A model generated the notes under the pieces. It was not told the origin of the DNA. It saw only the letters and a list, made by a program, of their open reading frames with translations, and did not search any database. A stretch of 64,000 nucleotides of DNA from Sphingobacterium bambusae. GTDB lineage: Bacteria; Bacteroidota; Bacteroidia; Sphingobacteriales; Sphingobacteriaceae. The translations under genes were made by a program, and so were the position numbers. The stretch covers positions 4,216,001 through 4,280,000 of the forward strand of contig NZ_CP138332.1 of assembly GCF_033955345.1 (NCBI RefSeq), in the 5' to 3' direction. Positions 33,645 through 42,093 of the stretch are shown here, piece by piece. Position 1 is the stretch's first letter, and each line of letters begins with the position of its first letter.

Positions 33645-33687
33645 AAAAAAAAGCGTCAGAAGGGGTTCCTTGCTGACGCTTTTGTTG
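33645..33687 (-). terminator. Rho-independent terminator of the GH125 gene
   Basis: AAAAGCGTCAG and CTGACGCTTTT form an 11-bp stem with a 13-base loop. On the minus strand it is followed by TTTTTTTTACG. It sits between the GH125 stop and the murI start. Confidence 0.92.
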
Positions 33688-33707
33688 TCATGCTCGAAAG
33701 TCTTCTT

Positions 33708-35126
33708 TTAGCTCAACAAAGATGGCTTTTCTTTGTAAGTCTTCCAAAGCAATTCGCCAAATAATGTATTAGTCCAAGCAAACCAGTGACGGGTGTATTT
33801 TTTAGGGTCGTCTTTATGAAAAGATTCGTGCATAAAGCCGGTATCACCATGTGTTTTACGTAATGTTTCGATACAGGTCCTGATTTCGTTGTCATCTGTA
33901 GACGTAAAAGCACGCATAATGATGGCCATAGGCCAAATCATGTCGCGGCCTATATGTGGGCCACCGATACCTTCTGCTGCTGTTCCTTTAAAGAAAAACG
34001 GATTTTTCTCGGATAGCACAAATTTACGTGTGCGCTGGTAAACCTCGTCATTGACATCTACAGCTCCCAAATAAGGTAGTGCAAGTAACGATGGTACGTT
34101 TGCATCGTCCATCATTAAATAGCTGCCATAGCCATCTACTTCAAAAGCATAAACACGGCCATGTTCCGGATGGTCGATGATGCCGTAACGGTTCACAGCC
34201 GTTTCTACTTCCTGAGCCAAAGCTTCCATTTTTCCGGCCAGCTCGCTATTGTTTTTTACCTTGCGGAGGATCTCTGCCGACTGGCGTAAGCTCGTAATGG
34301 CAAAAAGGTTGGACGGAATCAAGAACATGAAAATAGAACTGTCGTCAGAGGGACGGAACGCTGAACAGATCAATCCGACAGGATTTACAGGATAGCCTAA
34401 ACCATCCACTTGCAAGGTGTCTGAACCCCGTGCGGTCGTTCTTTCAAATTTGTAGGGGCCGGGACTTCCTTTGCGTTGTTGCTCTACAAAGGTCTTGTAG
34501 ATATTTTCTTGTGCTTTCACCCACTCGTCATCAAAGGGACTATTATCGTTCGTTTCTTTCCAGTAGTGGTAGGCCAAGCGGATGGGGTAGCAAAGGGAGT
34601 CAATTTCCCACTTGCGCTCGTGAATTCCAGGCTTCATGTCCGTATGATCCGAGAACCATTCGCCCTTTTTTGTAGGGTCGTTATAAAAAGCGTTGGCGTA
34701 TGGATCGATGTTGATGCATTGTGCTTGTTTGTTGATCAAACCTAAGATCAGATCCTGTAATTTACGATCTTTCTTCATGAATTGAAGATAGGGCCATACC
34801 TGTGCGCTGCTGTCTCGTAACCACATCGCATCAATGTCTCCCGTAATCACATAAGTTAATTTTTTTGATGCTGTGGATTCGTCATATACGGTGGTGTCTA
34901 ATGTGTTGGGAAAGCAATTGTTAAAAAGCCATCCTAATTCCTGATTTTTGACTTTCTTTTGGAATTCGGCGATGCTTGCTTCAATTACTTTGCTGGAAAA
35001 ATGTCTTTTATCCGCGGCAACGCGCACAGTTGGAAAAGTATTATAGGGAGCTGCAAACGAAAATTGGCTTGCCATTGCGCCAGCTCCTAGGGCTCCCGCA
35101 GTTTTCAGAAAGGTTCTACGTTTCAT
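33708..35126 (-). CDS. Glycoside hydrolase family 125 (exo-alpha-1,6-mannosidase type), Tat-type leader
   Basis: A 472-residue protein from the ATG at 35126, which begins a twin-arginine-like signal, MKRRTFLKTAGALGAGAMAS. GH125 (formerly DUF1237, related to fungal Mug157) motifs follow: CFPNTLDTTV, VITGDIDAMWLRDSSAQVWPYL, ANAFYNDPTKKGEWFSDHTDMKPGIHERKWEIDSLCYPIRLAY, GPHIGRDMIWPMAIIMRA and GDTGFMHESFHKDDPKKYTRHWFAW. The family removes alpha-1,6-linked mannose from non-reducing ends. It stands alone here, not in a polysaccharide-utilisation locus, so its glycan source is unknown. Confidence 0.92.
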   Translation of the reverse strand: MKRRTFLKTAGALGAGAMASQFSFAAPYNTFPTVRVAADKRHFSSKVIEASIAEFQKKVKNQELGWLFNNCFPNTLDTTVYDESTASKKLTYVITGDIDAMWLRDSSAQVWPYLQFMKKDRKLQDLILGLINKQAQCINIDPYANAFYNDPTKKGEWFSDHTDMKPGIHERKWEIDSLCYPIRLAYHYWKETNDNSPFDDEWVKAQENIYKTFVEQQRKGSPGPYKFERTTARGSDTLQVDGLGYPVNPVGLICSAFRPSDDSSIFMFLIPSNLFAITSLRQSAEILRKVKNNSELAGKMEALAQEVETAVNRYGIIDHPEHGRVYAFEVDGYGSYLMMDDANVPSLLALPYLGAVDVNDEVYQRTRKFVLSEKNPFFFKGTAAEGIGGPHIGRDMIWPMAIIMRAFTSTDDNEIRTCIETLRKTHGDTGFMHESFHKDDPKKYTRHWFAWTNTLFGELLWKTYKEKPSLLS

Positions 35127-35167
35127 GTTATAGCGATTCTTATTTTTGGTTATCGGCAACAATATAA

Positions 35168-35175
35168 CAAATATA
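35168..35175 (-). promoter_or_regulatory. -7 box of the GH125 gene
   Basis: TATATTTG on the minus strand fits TAnnTTTG and lies about 41 bases before the ATG at 35126. Confidence 0.45.
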
Positions 35176-35232
35176 TTTAGAAAGAAGAATACATAAACGT
35201 TTTAGCAGAGGGTCTTGCTGCGGCGTAATATC

Positions 35233-35262
35233 TTTCCTAATTCGTAAATATAGTTACTTTTG
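35233..35262 (+). promoter_or_regulatory. Promoter of the RemB/Wzi-like gene
   Basis: TTTC (35233-35236), 18 bases and TACTTTTG (35255-35262) give a near-consensus Bacteroidota promoter about 60 bases ahead of the start codon. Confidence 0.55.
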
Positions 35263-35324
35263 CCCTATAGAAATTTTAGGAATAATAATTGTTGTAGACA
35301 ATCCGCAATTTACGCACGACTTAT

Positions 35325-36953
35325 ATGAATCAAATTTACGTTCTCATTCTTTCAATCGGTTTCGGTTTTATTTTTTTACAGCCGTTGAAAGGACAGGTGA
35401 AAAATCAGACTTATTCGTATCAACACTACCAAAAATATAACGAACTATTGTATACGCCCGAGACGAGGATGCATACTGCTTCCAAGCCATTGTTGTTTAA
35501 AGATGACTTACTGATAAAATTTGATTCCTTGCAGTCCCTGCATCCGACAAATGGAAATAATCTTTTGTTGCGTAAAATTTTTAATGAGCACTTGATTGAG
35601 GTCAATAGCGATGAAAACCATTTTTTTGTTGATTTTCTACCGGATTTCGTTATTGGCAAGGATCTTATTGCCGATGACAAACGAACTACTTGGCTGAGCA
35701 GTGCGGGTCTTCAGCTAGGCTGGCAACATAAAAAGAAGTTGACATTTTTTGCCAATGTGTTTGCCAATCGTGGCGTGTTTCAGAACTACCTGTCCGAGTA
35801 TATGGATATCAACGAAGTTGTGCCAGGACAAGGAAATGTCAATAACCGAAGCGGTAACCAAAAAGATTGGATGTATGCAACAGCAAATTTAACCTACGAT
35901 TTTAGTGACTATTTTCAGGCTAGCCTTGCCTATGACAAGAACCATATAGGTGATGGTTACCGTTCCCTGCTGCTCTCTGATTTCTCTTCGAATTATGCTA
36001 ACTTGAAACTTACCGGAAAAATTGGTAACGTGCAATATACCTCTATTTGGGCATATATGAACGACCCCAGTAATCTACGCCGAGACGCGTTGGATGCCGG
36101 TAGTGAGTTTGGGGATGGCGCCAAATGGGGAGCTTTTCAATACTTGGACTATAATGCTACCAATCGACTTTCTGTAGGTTTCTTTCAAGCGGTAACTTGG
36201 TCGAATAGCAATGAGGCGGGCTACCGTGGATTTGACTTTAACTATATCAACCCCGTCATGTTTATCCGGCCAATAGAATCCAACAATAGTACTTCGCCCG
36301 ACAAAATGTTTTTGGGCTTGAACGCGAAGTACAAGGTGCTGCATAATTTGACGGCCTACGGACAGTTTTTGCTCGGCGAATTTACCGCTAGGGAGTTTTT
36401 CGGTGGAAGAGGATATGCGCATAACAAATGGGGTACACAGATCGGTATCCGTGGTTTTGATGCTTTCCGGGTAAAGAACCTGAACTATTTGCTTGAATAT
36501 AACATCGTGCGCCCATACACTTACCAACACTTTACCTCGATATCCAATTACAGCAATTATGGCGAGCCATTGGCCCATCCACGGGGCGCAAATTTCCGAG
36601 AGATTGTCGGGATAGCTAATTACAGCTGGAATCGATTTGACTTTTCACTACAGGGCGTATACAGTTTGTACGGCACCGACCCAGCGAGTGGTTTGAATTT
36701 GGGAGGCGATATTTTTCAATCCTATCGTACTATTCCCAACATGTATGGTAACTCGATTGGGCAGGGTGTTCGCAATGACCTGTATTTCGTGGATGCTAAG
36801 GCTGCATATGTGCTGAATCCGAAATACAACCTTCGATTTGAGGTCGGCTATACGCAACGGTACAATTACGTGGAAGATGCAGCAACGCGGAAATCGGGCG
36901 TCATCAGCATTGGCTTGCGCTCTTCGTTCCGTAATTTCTATGGGGATATTTAA
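35325..36953 (+). CDS. RemB/Wzi-like outer-membrane beta-barrel protein
   Basis: This 542-residue protein has a signal peptide (hydrophobic 5-20, cleavage near LKG-Q). The body is beta-rich with aromatic-flanked strands to the C-terminus (GVISIGLRSSFRN). Segments LTYDFSDYFQASLAYDKNHIGDGYRSLLLSDFSSNYANLKL and GFDFNYINPVMFIRPIE resemble the Wzi capsule-assembly barrel family and the Flavobacterium gliding protein RemB. It is probably an outer-membrane barrel that handles surface polysaccharide. Nothing else in the window points to gliding. aroQ follows after 33 bp on the same strand. Confidence 0.8.
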   Translation: MNQIYVLILSIGFGFIFLQPLKGQVKNQTYSYQHYQKYNELLYTPETRMHTASKPLLFKDDLLIKFDSLQSLHPTNGNNLLLRKIFNEHLIEVNSDENHFFVDFLPDFVIGKDLIADDKRTTWLSSAGLQLGWQHKKKLTFFANVFANRGVFQNYLSEYMDINEVVPGQGNVNNRSGNQKDWMYATANLTYDFSDYFQASLAYDKNHIGDGYRSLLLSDFSSNYANLKLTGKIGNVQYTSIWAYMNDPSNLRRDALDAGSEFGDGAKWGAFQYLDYNATNRLSVGFFQAVTWSNSNEAGYRGFDFNYINPVMFIRPIESNNSTSPDKMFLGLNAKYKVLHNLTAYGQFLLGEFTAREFFGGRGYAHNKWGTQIGIRGFDAFRVKNLNYLLEYNIVRPYTYQHFTSISNYSNYGEPLAHPRGANFREIVGIANYSWNRFDFSLQGVYSLYGTDPASGLNLGGDIFQSYRTIPNMYGNSIGQGVRNDLYFVDAKAAYVLNPKYNLRFEVGYTQRYNYVEDAATRKSGVISIGLRSSFRNFYGDI

Positions 36954-36986
36954 GATATTGCTATCTTTAGCGTTTAGTCCTATTAC

Positions 36987-37403
36987 ATGAAAAAAATCAT
37001 CATCATAAATGGTCCAAATCTCAATTTATTAGGGATCCGCGAAACTAGCGTCTACGGCAGTCAAGATTTCCTTTCCTATTTTGAGGAACTTAAGAACGAT
37101 TTTACAACGGTGGAATTGGAATACTATCAAAGTAATCACGAAGGGGATATCATTGATAAGCTACACCAGATTGGTTTTTCTTACGATGGCGTGGTCTTGA
37201 ATGCGGGTGCTTACACACATACCTCTGTAGCCATTGGCGATGCCATAGCTGCGATCAATACGCCCGTTATCGAGGTACATATTTCCAATGTGCATAAACG
37301 TGAAGCCTTTAGACATCACTCTTATCTCGCAAAAAACTGTGTAGGTGTGATCTGCGGATTTGGACTGATGAGTTATAAGCTTGCCATCCAAAGTTTCGTT
37401 TAG
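36987..37403 (+). CDS. aroQ: 3-dehydroquinate dehydratase, type II
   Basis: A 138-residue enzyme with IIIINGPNLNLLGIRETSVYGSQ (catalytic Tyr in the lid), QSNHEGDIIDKLHQ, GVVLNAGAYTHTSVAIGDAI and PVIEVHISNVHKREAFRHHSY (catalytic His and substrate-binding Arg). It is a dodecamer converting 3-dehydroquinate to 3-dehydroshikimate in the shikimate pathway. It is alone in the pathway here and possibly co-transcribed with the upstream barrel gene. Confidence 0.96.
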   Translation: MKKIIIINGPNLNLLGIRETSVYGSQDFLSYFEELKNDFTTVELEYYQSNHEGDIIDKLHQIGFSYDGVVLNAGAYTHTSVAIGDAIAAINTPVIEVHISNVHKREAFRHHSYLAKNCVGVICGFGLMSYKLAIQSFV

Positions 37404-37656
37404 AGGTTTAGGGGATCATACCAAATTCTTGGGGGCGATAAAGGGTTCTTGACCAGCAGTAGTGGATCCTTTAGTGATCTTGCAGCTGTTTGCCACCCTG
37501 CTGGCCAAGAAAGAGATACTCGGCATACGTCGCAGATATATACGATCGTATAAATGCGCCTATTTATTGGTTAAAGATGATAGCTTTCTCTCTTGAGCTG
37601 CCTACGATTGCGCGCAAATACCTAACAAATAAACTGTAACAGCTATCTGTTCTATT
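37404..37656. other. Intergenic region after aroQ
   Basis: No gene, terminator or promoter is convincing in these 253 bases. The composition is mixed and the strand polarity unclear. It leads into the 21-bp repeat array that begins at 37657. Confidence 0.5.
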
Positions 37657-37992
37657 AAACATGCTAGGACTTCGAACAAAACACCTAGAACTTCTTTTCT
37701 AAAGTCTAGCTGTTTCTTCGCAAATGCTAGCTTAATTTTGCTAAACGCTGGCATTTAGGTCGTAACACCTAGCATGTCTTCCAGAAAGTATAGCACTTCT
37801 TTTGGACATGCTAGCATTATTTTCAGAACACCTAGCACTTTTATTAAAACATCTAGAACTTTTGTTAAAACATCTAGCACTTCTATCAAAACATCTAGAA
37901 CTTTTGTTAAAACACCTAGCACTTTTGTCAAAACAGCTAGCACTTTTTACAAAAATGCTAGCATTTCTGTAAAAAGTGCTAGAGTTTTTTCA
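37657..37992. repeat. 16-unit tandem array of a degenerate 21-bp repeat with CTAG core
   Basis: Sixteen consecutive units of exactly 21 bp, without a single insertion or deletion. The best-conserved units (9-14) follow AAAACAnCTAGnACTTTT plus three variable bases. CTAG sits at positions 9-12 of the unit in 14 of 16 copies (unit 5 has CTGG, unit 7 has ATAG). Units 10 and 12 are identical. Units 1-8 are more diverged. Each unit has an imperfect dyad, with an A-run on the left and a T-run on the right, and unit 15 contains the perfect palindrome AAATGCTAGCATTT. The period is two turns of B-DNA. Because 21 is a multiple of 3, both strands give heptad-repeat reading frames that are probably artefacts. 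Confidence 0.93.
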
Positions 37993-38702
37993 AACGAACC
38001 GAAAAGGCATTTATCGGCCTTTAAACCTATTTAAATGCATGTTTTAAGCTAAAAAGTAGGAAAAATGAGCCAAGCATATTTTTTGAGGTTTGCAGAATTT
38101 TGGCTCGATTATCCTAGTTTTACTAGCCGTAATCTTGTAGCTTTGCACGCAAAAATACTCCAAAGAGTGCTTTATAAACATACGGACGAATATAGTTTGT
38201 TCAACAAAATAATCGTTCATTCCTCATACCAAAACAGAACTTCTAGATTACGTCTTATACGGGTGATATCTCTCTTTGCTTTTTCTGTGTAATACAGGTA
38301 ATAGTTAAAAAAACTTTCATTACAAAAAGAGCGTCCAAGTATCCATATTTACCTTTGTAGTAAATATTTGAGTCAAGCGCTATTGTAAATGTAATGGCCG
38401 TATCGGCGTTAAACTTTGTCTTAGCATCCTCATCAGAATAATAACGAATAAAATCTTTCCAATGAGGTTCAATCTGTTTTCCGTATGCTCCCAAAATCGA
38501 ATGTTTTGGGTTTGCTAAATGCGGCGGCAACCTATATTCTTGAAGATGCGGAAAAAGTCGATTTATATGATCCATTTCTTCCTTGGACCAAATATTCGAT
38601 TATTTTTCTTCAGCTCTACAACTTTTTGAACATGATTCCAACTTTTGATCATGATCCCCAAAGATTCTACTTGATCCGTTTAGGGGAAATTTTCTTCCCC
38701 TT
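37993..38702. other. Gene-poor accessory stretch with possible gene debris
   Basis: These 710 bases lie between the repeat array and the MFS gene and hold only short overlapping frames on both strands. A promoter-like TAGCTTTG occurs at 38138-38145 (plus). A hairpin AGGGGAA / TTCCCCT followed by TTTT at 38682-38705 looks like a plus-strand terminator. The reading frame at 38255-38575 (minus) is the most protein-like. The stretch reads as a decayed insertion. Confidence 0.5.
38255..38575 (-). pseudogene. Possible remnant of a protein gene, unidentified
   Basis: This frame of 106 codons has a protein-like composition (HANPKH-type polar runs, EPHWKDFIRYYSDEDAKTKF, a KGKYGYLDALF segment) but no family I recognise. 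The frame is open for eight codons upstream of its ATG, back to a TAA. Just before that another frame starts at an ATG near 38661 and reads into the same region (SWNHVQKVVELKKNNRIFG) before stopping. This suggests a gene broken by a frameshift. A competing frame of 73 codons runs antisense at 38485-38706. Neither has a clear start signal. Confidence 0.3.
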
Positions 38703-38705
38703 TTA
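38682..38705 (+). terminator. Terminator-like hairpin reading out of the accessory stretch
   Basis: AGGGGAA and TTCCCCT form a 7-bp stem with a 6-base loop, followed by TTTAG on the plus strand. No T-run exists on the minus strand, so it does not serve the MFS gene whose stop it touches. It suggests something in 37993-38681 is or was transcribed on the plus strand. Confidence 0.5.
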
Positions 38706-39908
38706 GTAACCTTTTGTGTCGATCGACCTGCCGCTTGTAAAATGGATCAGTAATGATAAGATTGCCGCCGTACTCATCACCATAACCATGGGGTAGGGTG
38801 TTCCATTATGCAGTATACTAACCATTCCAGAAGTAAGGGCGCCGATGCCCATTTGCACGCAACCTAGTAATGCAGATGCACTTCCCGCCAGCGATTTGAA
38901 GGGTGATAAGGCCATGGCTGATGTATTGGGGAATATAAAGCCATGTCCCAACAGGTAACAAAAAATTAACCCTAGCAAAACGGTGAAGCTAAGCGTATCG
39001 CTTACCACACAGATAACCATCAACAACGCTACTGAAGATTGCCATATATTGGCGATTTTACTGATTTGTGTGCTCGTCCATCTTTTCAGCAGGGCGCGAT
39101 TGATCTGGGTGGCAACAATCATCGCTGACGCCACAAAGGCAAAGGCAAGACCATATTGTGTTTGCGACAGACCAAAATGCTGTTGCATAACAAAGGATGA
39201 TCCGGCAAGGTAAGCATAAAGCCCCGAGGAAGCAATGGAGCCTACTAGACAGTAAATCAGGAATGTTTTGTTGCTGAAAACCTCCCAGAAATTGCCGATA
39301 ATTGCCTTCGGCCGTAGCGAGAAGTCTTTTCTTCCTGGGTAGGATTCTGGAAGGTAAAAGTAGGTCGCGACGAAGATGATTACTCCTATAAACAAGAGCG
39401 AGACGAATATATAGTGCCAATCCAGATGATTCAATAAAAAGGCGCCGGCACTCGGTGCTAAAATGGGCGATATGGCGATGACGAGCATCAGCAGACTGAA
39501 GACCCTCGCAGCTTCACGCGGCTCATAGTAGTCCTGTATCATGGCGCGAGCGGCTACCATTCCAGCACAACTTCCCAATGCCTGTAGGAATCGAAAAGCA
39601 ATCAAATGTTCTACATTACGTGTTAGGATGCACAGTATCGTTGCTAAAATATAGATCAACAAACCGATAAGCAAGGGCTTTTTGCGTCCATATTTATCCA
39701 AGAGGGGGCCATAAATCAACTGACCTAACGCTATACCAATAAAAAAACTTGTCAACGATAACTGGACCTGATCTACAGAGGTGTTAAAGTCTTTAGCAAT
39801 GGTTTGAAATGCAGGTAGATACATGTCGATGGAGAATGGTCCCACGGCCGATAGTAAACCTAAGATCAATAGGATGATTGTTCTGTTGGAAGTAGTCTTT
39901 TGTTGCAT
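38703..39908 (-). CDS. MFS multidrug transporter, Bcr/CflA family
   Basis: This 401-residue protein has twelve predicted helices. The family motifs are clear: LLSAVGPFSIDMYLPAFQTIAKDF in helix 1, LTSFFIGIALGQLIYGPLLDKYGRKKPLL (the MFS motif A loop between helices 2 and 3), FLQALGSCAGMVAARAMIQDYY and LLNHLDWHYIFVSLLFIG. Bcr/CflA proteins are proton antiporters exporting bicyclomycin, chloramphenicol-like drugs or sulfonamides, and some export cysteine. The substrate here is unknown. The lgt gene upstream ends in its own terminator. Confidence 0.93.
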   Translation of the reverse strand: MQQKTTSNRTIILLILGLLSAVGPFSIDMYLPAFQTIAKDFNTSVDQVQLSLTSFFIGIALGQLIYGPLLDKYGRKKPLLIGLLIYILATILCILTRNVEHLIAFRFLQALGSCAGMVAARAMIQDYYEPREAARVFSLLMLVIAISPILAPSAGAFLLNHLDWHYIFVSLLFIGVIIFVATYFYLPESYPGRKDFSLRPKAIIGNFWEVFSNKTFLIYCLVGSIASSGLYAYLAGSSFVMQQHFGLSQTQYGLAFAFVASAMIVATQINRALLKRWTSTQISKIANIWQSSVALLMVICVVSDTLSFTVLLGLIFCYLLGHGFIFPNTSAMALSPFKSLAGSASALLGCVQMGIGALTSGMVSILHNGTPYPMVMVMSTAAILSLLIHFTSGRSIDTKGY

Positions 39909-39914
39909 AAACTA

Positions 39915-39946
39915 AAAAAAAGAGCCCATCTTGCGGAGATGGGCTT
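39915..39946 (-). terminator. Rho-independent terminator of lgt
   Basis: AGCCCATCT and AGATGGGCT form a 9-bp stem with a 5-base loop, followed on the minus strand by CTTTTTTTT. It lies between the lgt stop and the MFS start. Confidence 0.92.
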
Positions 39947-39954
39947 GAAAGCTG

Positions 39955-40779
39955 TTATTTTTTACTGTCTTTTGGTTTTCGAAAGATCAAGTAGAGGCCT
40001 ACCAACATAAAAGGTATGCTCAAAAGCTGTCCCATATTGAATTTCATACTGTTCTCAAAGGCTTCTTGGTTTTCTTTAAAGAATTCTAGAAAGAAGCGTG
40101 CGCCGAATAGCAGGACAAGGAAAATCCCAAAGAAATAGCCCGCTTTTGGTTTTGCATTTTTGCGGTACATAGACCACATAATGAAGAAAATGATGACATA
40201 GGCAATGGCTTCGTATAATTGACCGGGATGTCGCGGAACCATGTCGTGCTTCTCAAATACTACAGCCCAAGGTAAAGAGCTGGGCAGACCTATAATTTCG
40301 GAATTGAAAAAATTGCCCAAGCGAACAAATGCACCTGCCAAGGGGACAACGAGCACTAAACGATCAGCAATCCAAATGAAATCCGTTTTTGTTTTCCTTG
40401 AAAATAGAAATAATCCGGTCAATATACCCAAGGCGCCACCGTGGCTGGCTAGCCCTTGGAAGCCGGTCAACTCAAAGTTCCCGTTGTTCATCCGGAAGGG
40501 GAGGATCATCTCTAAAGGATGCTGCACATAGTAGTCAAATTCATAGAAAAGGCAGTGTCCCAAGCGTGCACCGATCAGGGTGCCTAAAAAGATGTAGATG
40601 CTGAGCTGATCTAGCAACTCTTGTGTTTTACCTTCTTTTTTGAAAACTTGCAGCATCAGCACATAAGATACTACAAAGGCTGCAAGAAAACATAACGCAT
40701 AGTATCGTAAGCCAAAAGAGCCTATCTCAAAAATCACCGGATCGATATTCCAGTGGATAACATTTAATATTGCGTGCAT
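39955..40779 (-). CDS. lgt: Prolipoprotein diacylglyceryl transferase
   Basis: A 274-residue membrane enzyme from the ATG at 40779. A longer frame adds 16 residues not typical of the family. It has about seven helices with the Lgt motifs LRYYALCFLAAFVVSY, IGARLGHCLFYEFDYYVQHPLEM, GLASHGGALGILTG, the signature VRLGNFFNSEIIGLPSSLPWAVVF, and PRHPGQLYEAIAYVIIF. It transfers diacylglycerol from phosphatidylglycerol to the lipobox cysteine. Several lipoproteins encoded in this window are its substrates. Confidence 0.95.
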   Translation of the reverse strand: MHAILNVIHWNIDPVIFEIGSFGLRYYALCFLAAFVVSYVLMLQVFKKEGKTQELLDQLSIYIFLGTLIGARLGHCLFYEFDYYVQHPLEMILPFRMNNGNFELTGFQGLASHGGALGILTGLFLFSRKTKTDFIWIADRLVLVVPLAGAFVRLGNFFNSEIIGLPSSLPWAVVFEKHDMVPRHPGQLYEAIAYVIIFFIMWSMYRKNAKPKAGYFFGIFLVLLFGARFFLEFFKENQEAFENSMKFNMGQLLSIPFMLVGLYLIFRKPKDSKK

Positions 40780-40866
40780 AGTTACGAATTGTGTGGTAAA
40801 TATAAGGTTATCCTTGATAAAATCCATAGTGCATCGAATTTCTTACCAAATGGTGGAGGAAATTTC

Positions 40867-40874
40867 TAAATTTG
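40867..40874 (+). promoter_or_regulatory. -7 box of the M42 peptidase gene
   Basis: TAAATTTG fits TAnnTTTG, 46 bases before the ATG at 40921, in the region divergent from lgt. The -33 element is weak. Confidence 0.45.
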
Positions 40875-40920
40875 AAAACAGGGCAGATTTTTATATTTTG
40901 CCGAAAACTAAAACGAAATT

Positions 40921-42039
40921 ATGGCAGAAAAAAAAGGAAAAGAAGAACGAAAACATACGGCAGTGGTGACAGCGAAATCATTGGATTTCTTTGAGAAGTA
41001 TATCAACAACCCGTCGCCTACGGGATTTGAATGGGAGGGGCAGCGTTTGTGGCTGGATTACCTGAAGCCTTTTGTAGACGATGTCTATATTGATAACTAT
41101 GGCACCGCAATGGGGATTATTAATCCTGAAGCGCCCTATAAAGTGGTGATTGAAGCACATGCTGACGAGATTTCTTGGTTTGTGAATTATATTACTAAGG
41201 ATGGGCTAATCTATGTTATCCGTAATGGAGGGTCTGATCATCAAATTGCGCCTTCAAAGCGTGTCAATATACACACGGATAAAGGCTTGGTGAAAGCAGT
41301 TTTTGGTTGGCCAGCAATACATACGCGCTCTGGAGAGAAGGAAGAAACACCAAATCTGAAGAATATATTCTTGGATTGTGGCGCCACTTCGAAGGAAGAA
41401 GTGGAGGCAATGGGTATTCATGTGGGCTGCGTAGTGACTTATGAAGATGAGTTTATGGTACTCAACGATCGTTATTATGTTGGGCGTGCCTTGGACAACA
41501 GAGCGGGAGGCTTTATGATTGCGGAGGTGGCTCGTTTGCTTAAGGAGAATAAGAAGAAATTGCCATTTGGACTTTATATCGTCAATTCCGTGCAAGAGGA
41601 AATTGGCCTGCGGGGCGCGGAAATGATTGCCGACTACATCAAGCCCAATGTAGCCATTGTCACCGATGTAACCCACGACACACAGACACCAATGATCAAT
41701 AAGATTACACAGGGCGACTTGGCTTGCGGACAAGGTCCAGTATTGTCATATGCGCCTGCTGTGCAGATCAACCTCAATCGTCTGCTCATTGATGTTGCTA
41801 CGGAAAATGAAATTCCGTTTCAACGGCAAGCATCTTCCCGTTGGACGGGTACAGACACGGATGCCTTTGCTTACTCGAACGGAGGCGTCCCCTCGGCGCT
41901 GATATCATTGCCTTTACGTTACATGCATACAACGGTAGAGATGATTCACAAAGAGGATGTGGACAATGTTATCAGACTGATTTATAAAGCGGTTTTGCGG
42001 ATTGAGGATGGGCAGGATTTCAGAAGTTTTACAATCTAA
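40921..42039 (+). CDS. M42-family metallopeptidase (glutamyl/deblocking aminopeptidase type)
   Basis: A 372-residue cytoplasmic enzyme with the M42 di-metal ligands in order: IEAHADEISWFV (His-Asp region near 79-90), GRALDNRAGGF (bridging Asp near 190), NSVQEEIGLRGAE (catalytic and metal Glu near 221), VTDVTHDT (metal Asp near 246) and YMHTTVEMIHKEDV (last His near 338). NPSPTGFEWEGQRLWLDYLK at the N-terminus is typical. Such enzymes form dodecameric aminopeptidases. Some are annotated as endoglucanase M, but cellulose cleavage is unlikely. A highly charged N-terminus (KKGKEERKH) precedes the domain. Confidence 0.92.
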   Translation: MAEKKGKEERKHTAVVTAKSLDFFEKYINNPSPTGFEWEGQRLWLDYLKPFVDDVYIDNYGTAMGIINPEAPYKVVIEAHADEISWFVNYITKDGLIYVIRNGGSDHQIAPSKRVNIHTDKGLVKAVFGWPAIHTRSGEKEETPNLKNIFLDCGATSKEEVEAMGIHVGCVVTYEDEFMVLNDRYYVGRALDNRAGGFMIAEVARLLKENKKKLPFGLYIVNSVQEEIGLRGAEMIADYIKPNVAIVTDVTHDTQTPMINKITQGDLACGQGPVLSYAPAVQINLNRLLIDVATENEIPFQRQASSRWTGTDTDAFAYSNGGVPSALISLPLRYMHTTVEMIHKEDVDNVIRLIYKAVLRIEDGQDFRSFTI

Positions 42040-42093
42040 CCGTCTTCAAGACTTTTTAATTTGGTACCTTTAAGGATAAAATAGATTATAGCA

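Noticed and set aside
37657..37992. CRISPR array
   Set aside because: The units are directly adjacent, with no unique spacers, and no cas genes are present.
37755..38034. Heptad-repeat reading frames on both strands of the repeat array (Leu/Val-rich on minus, Thr/Ser/Lys-rich on plus)
   Set aside because: A 21-bp period is a multiple of three, so every stop-free frame shows a seven-residue repeat automatically. Neither frame has a start signal, and composition follows the DNA unit.
38255..38575. Immunity-protein (SUKH-like) identity for the unidentified frame
   Set aside because: A few residues near an upstream frame hinted at it, but no conserved motif block could be traced, so no family is claimed.
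40921..42039. Endoglucanase (cellulase M) function for the M42 protein
   Set aside because: All M42 metal ligands are present, and family biochemistry supports aminopeptidase activity; the cellulase name is historical.
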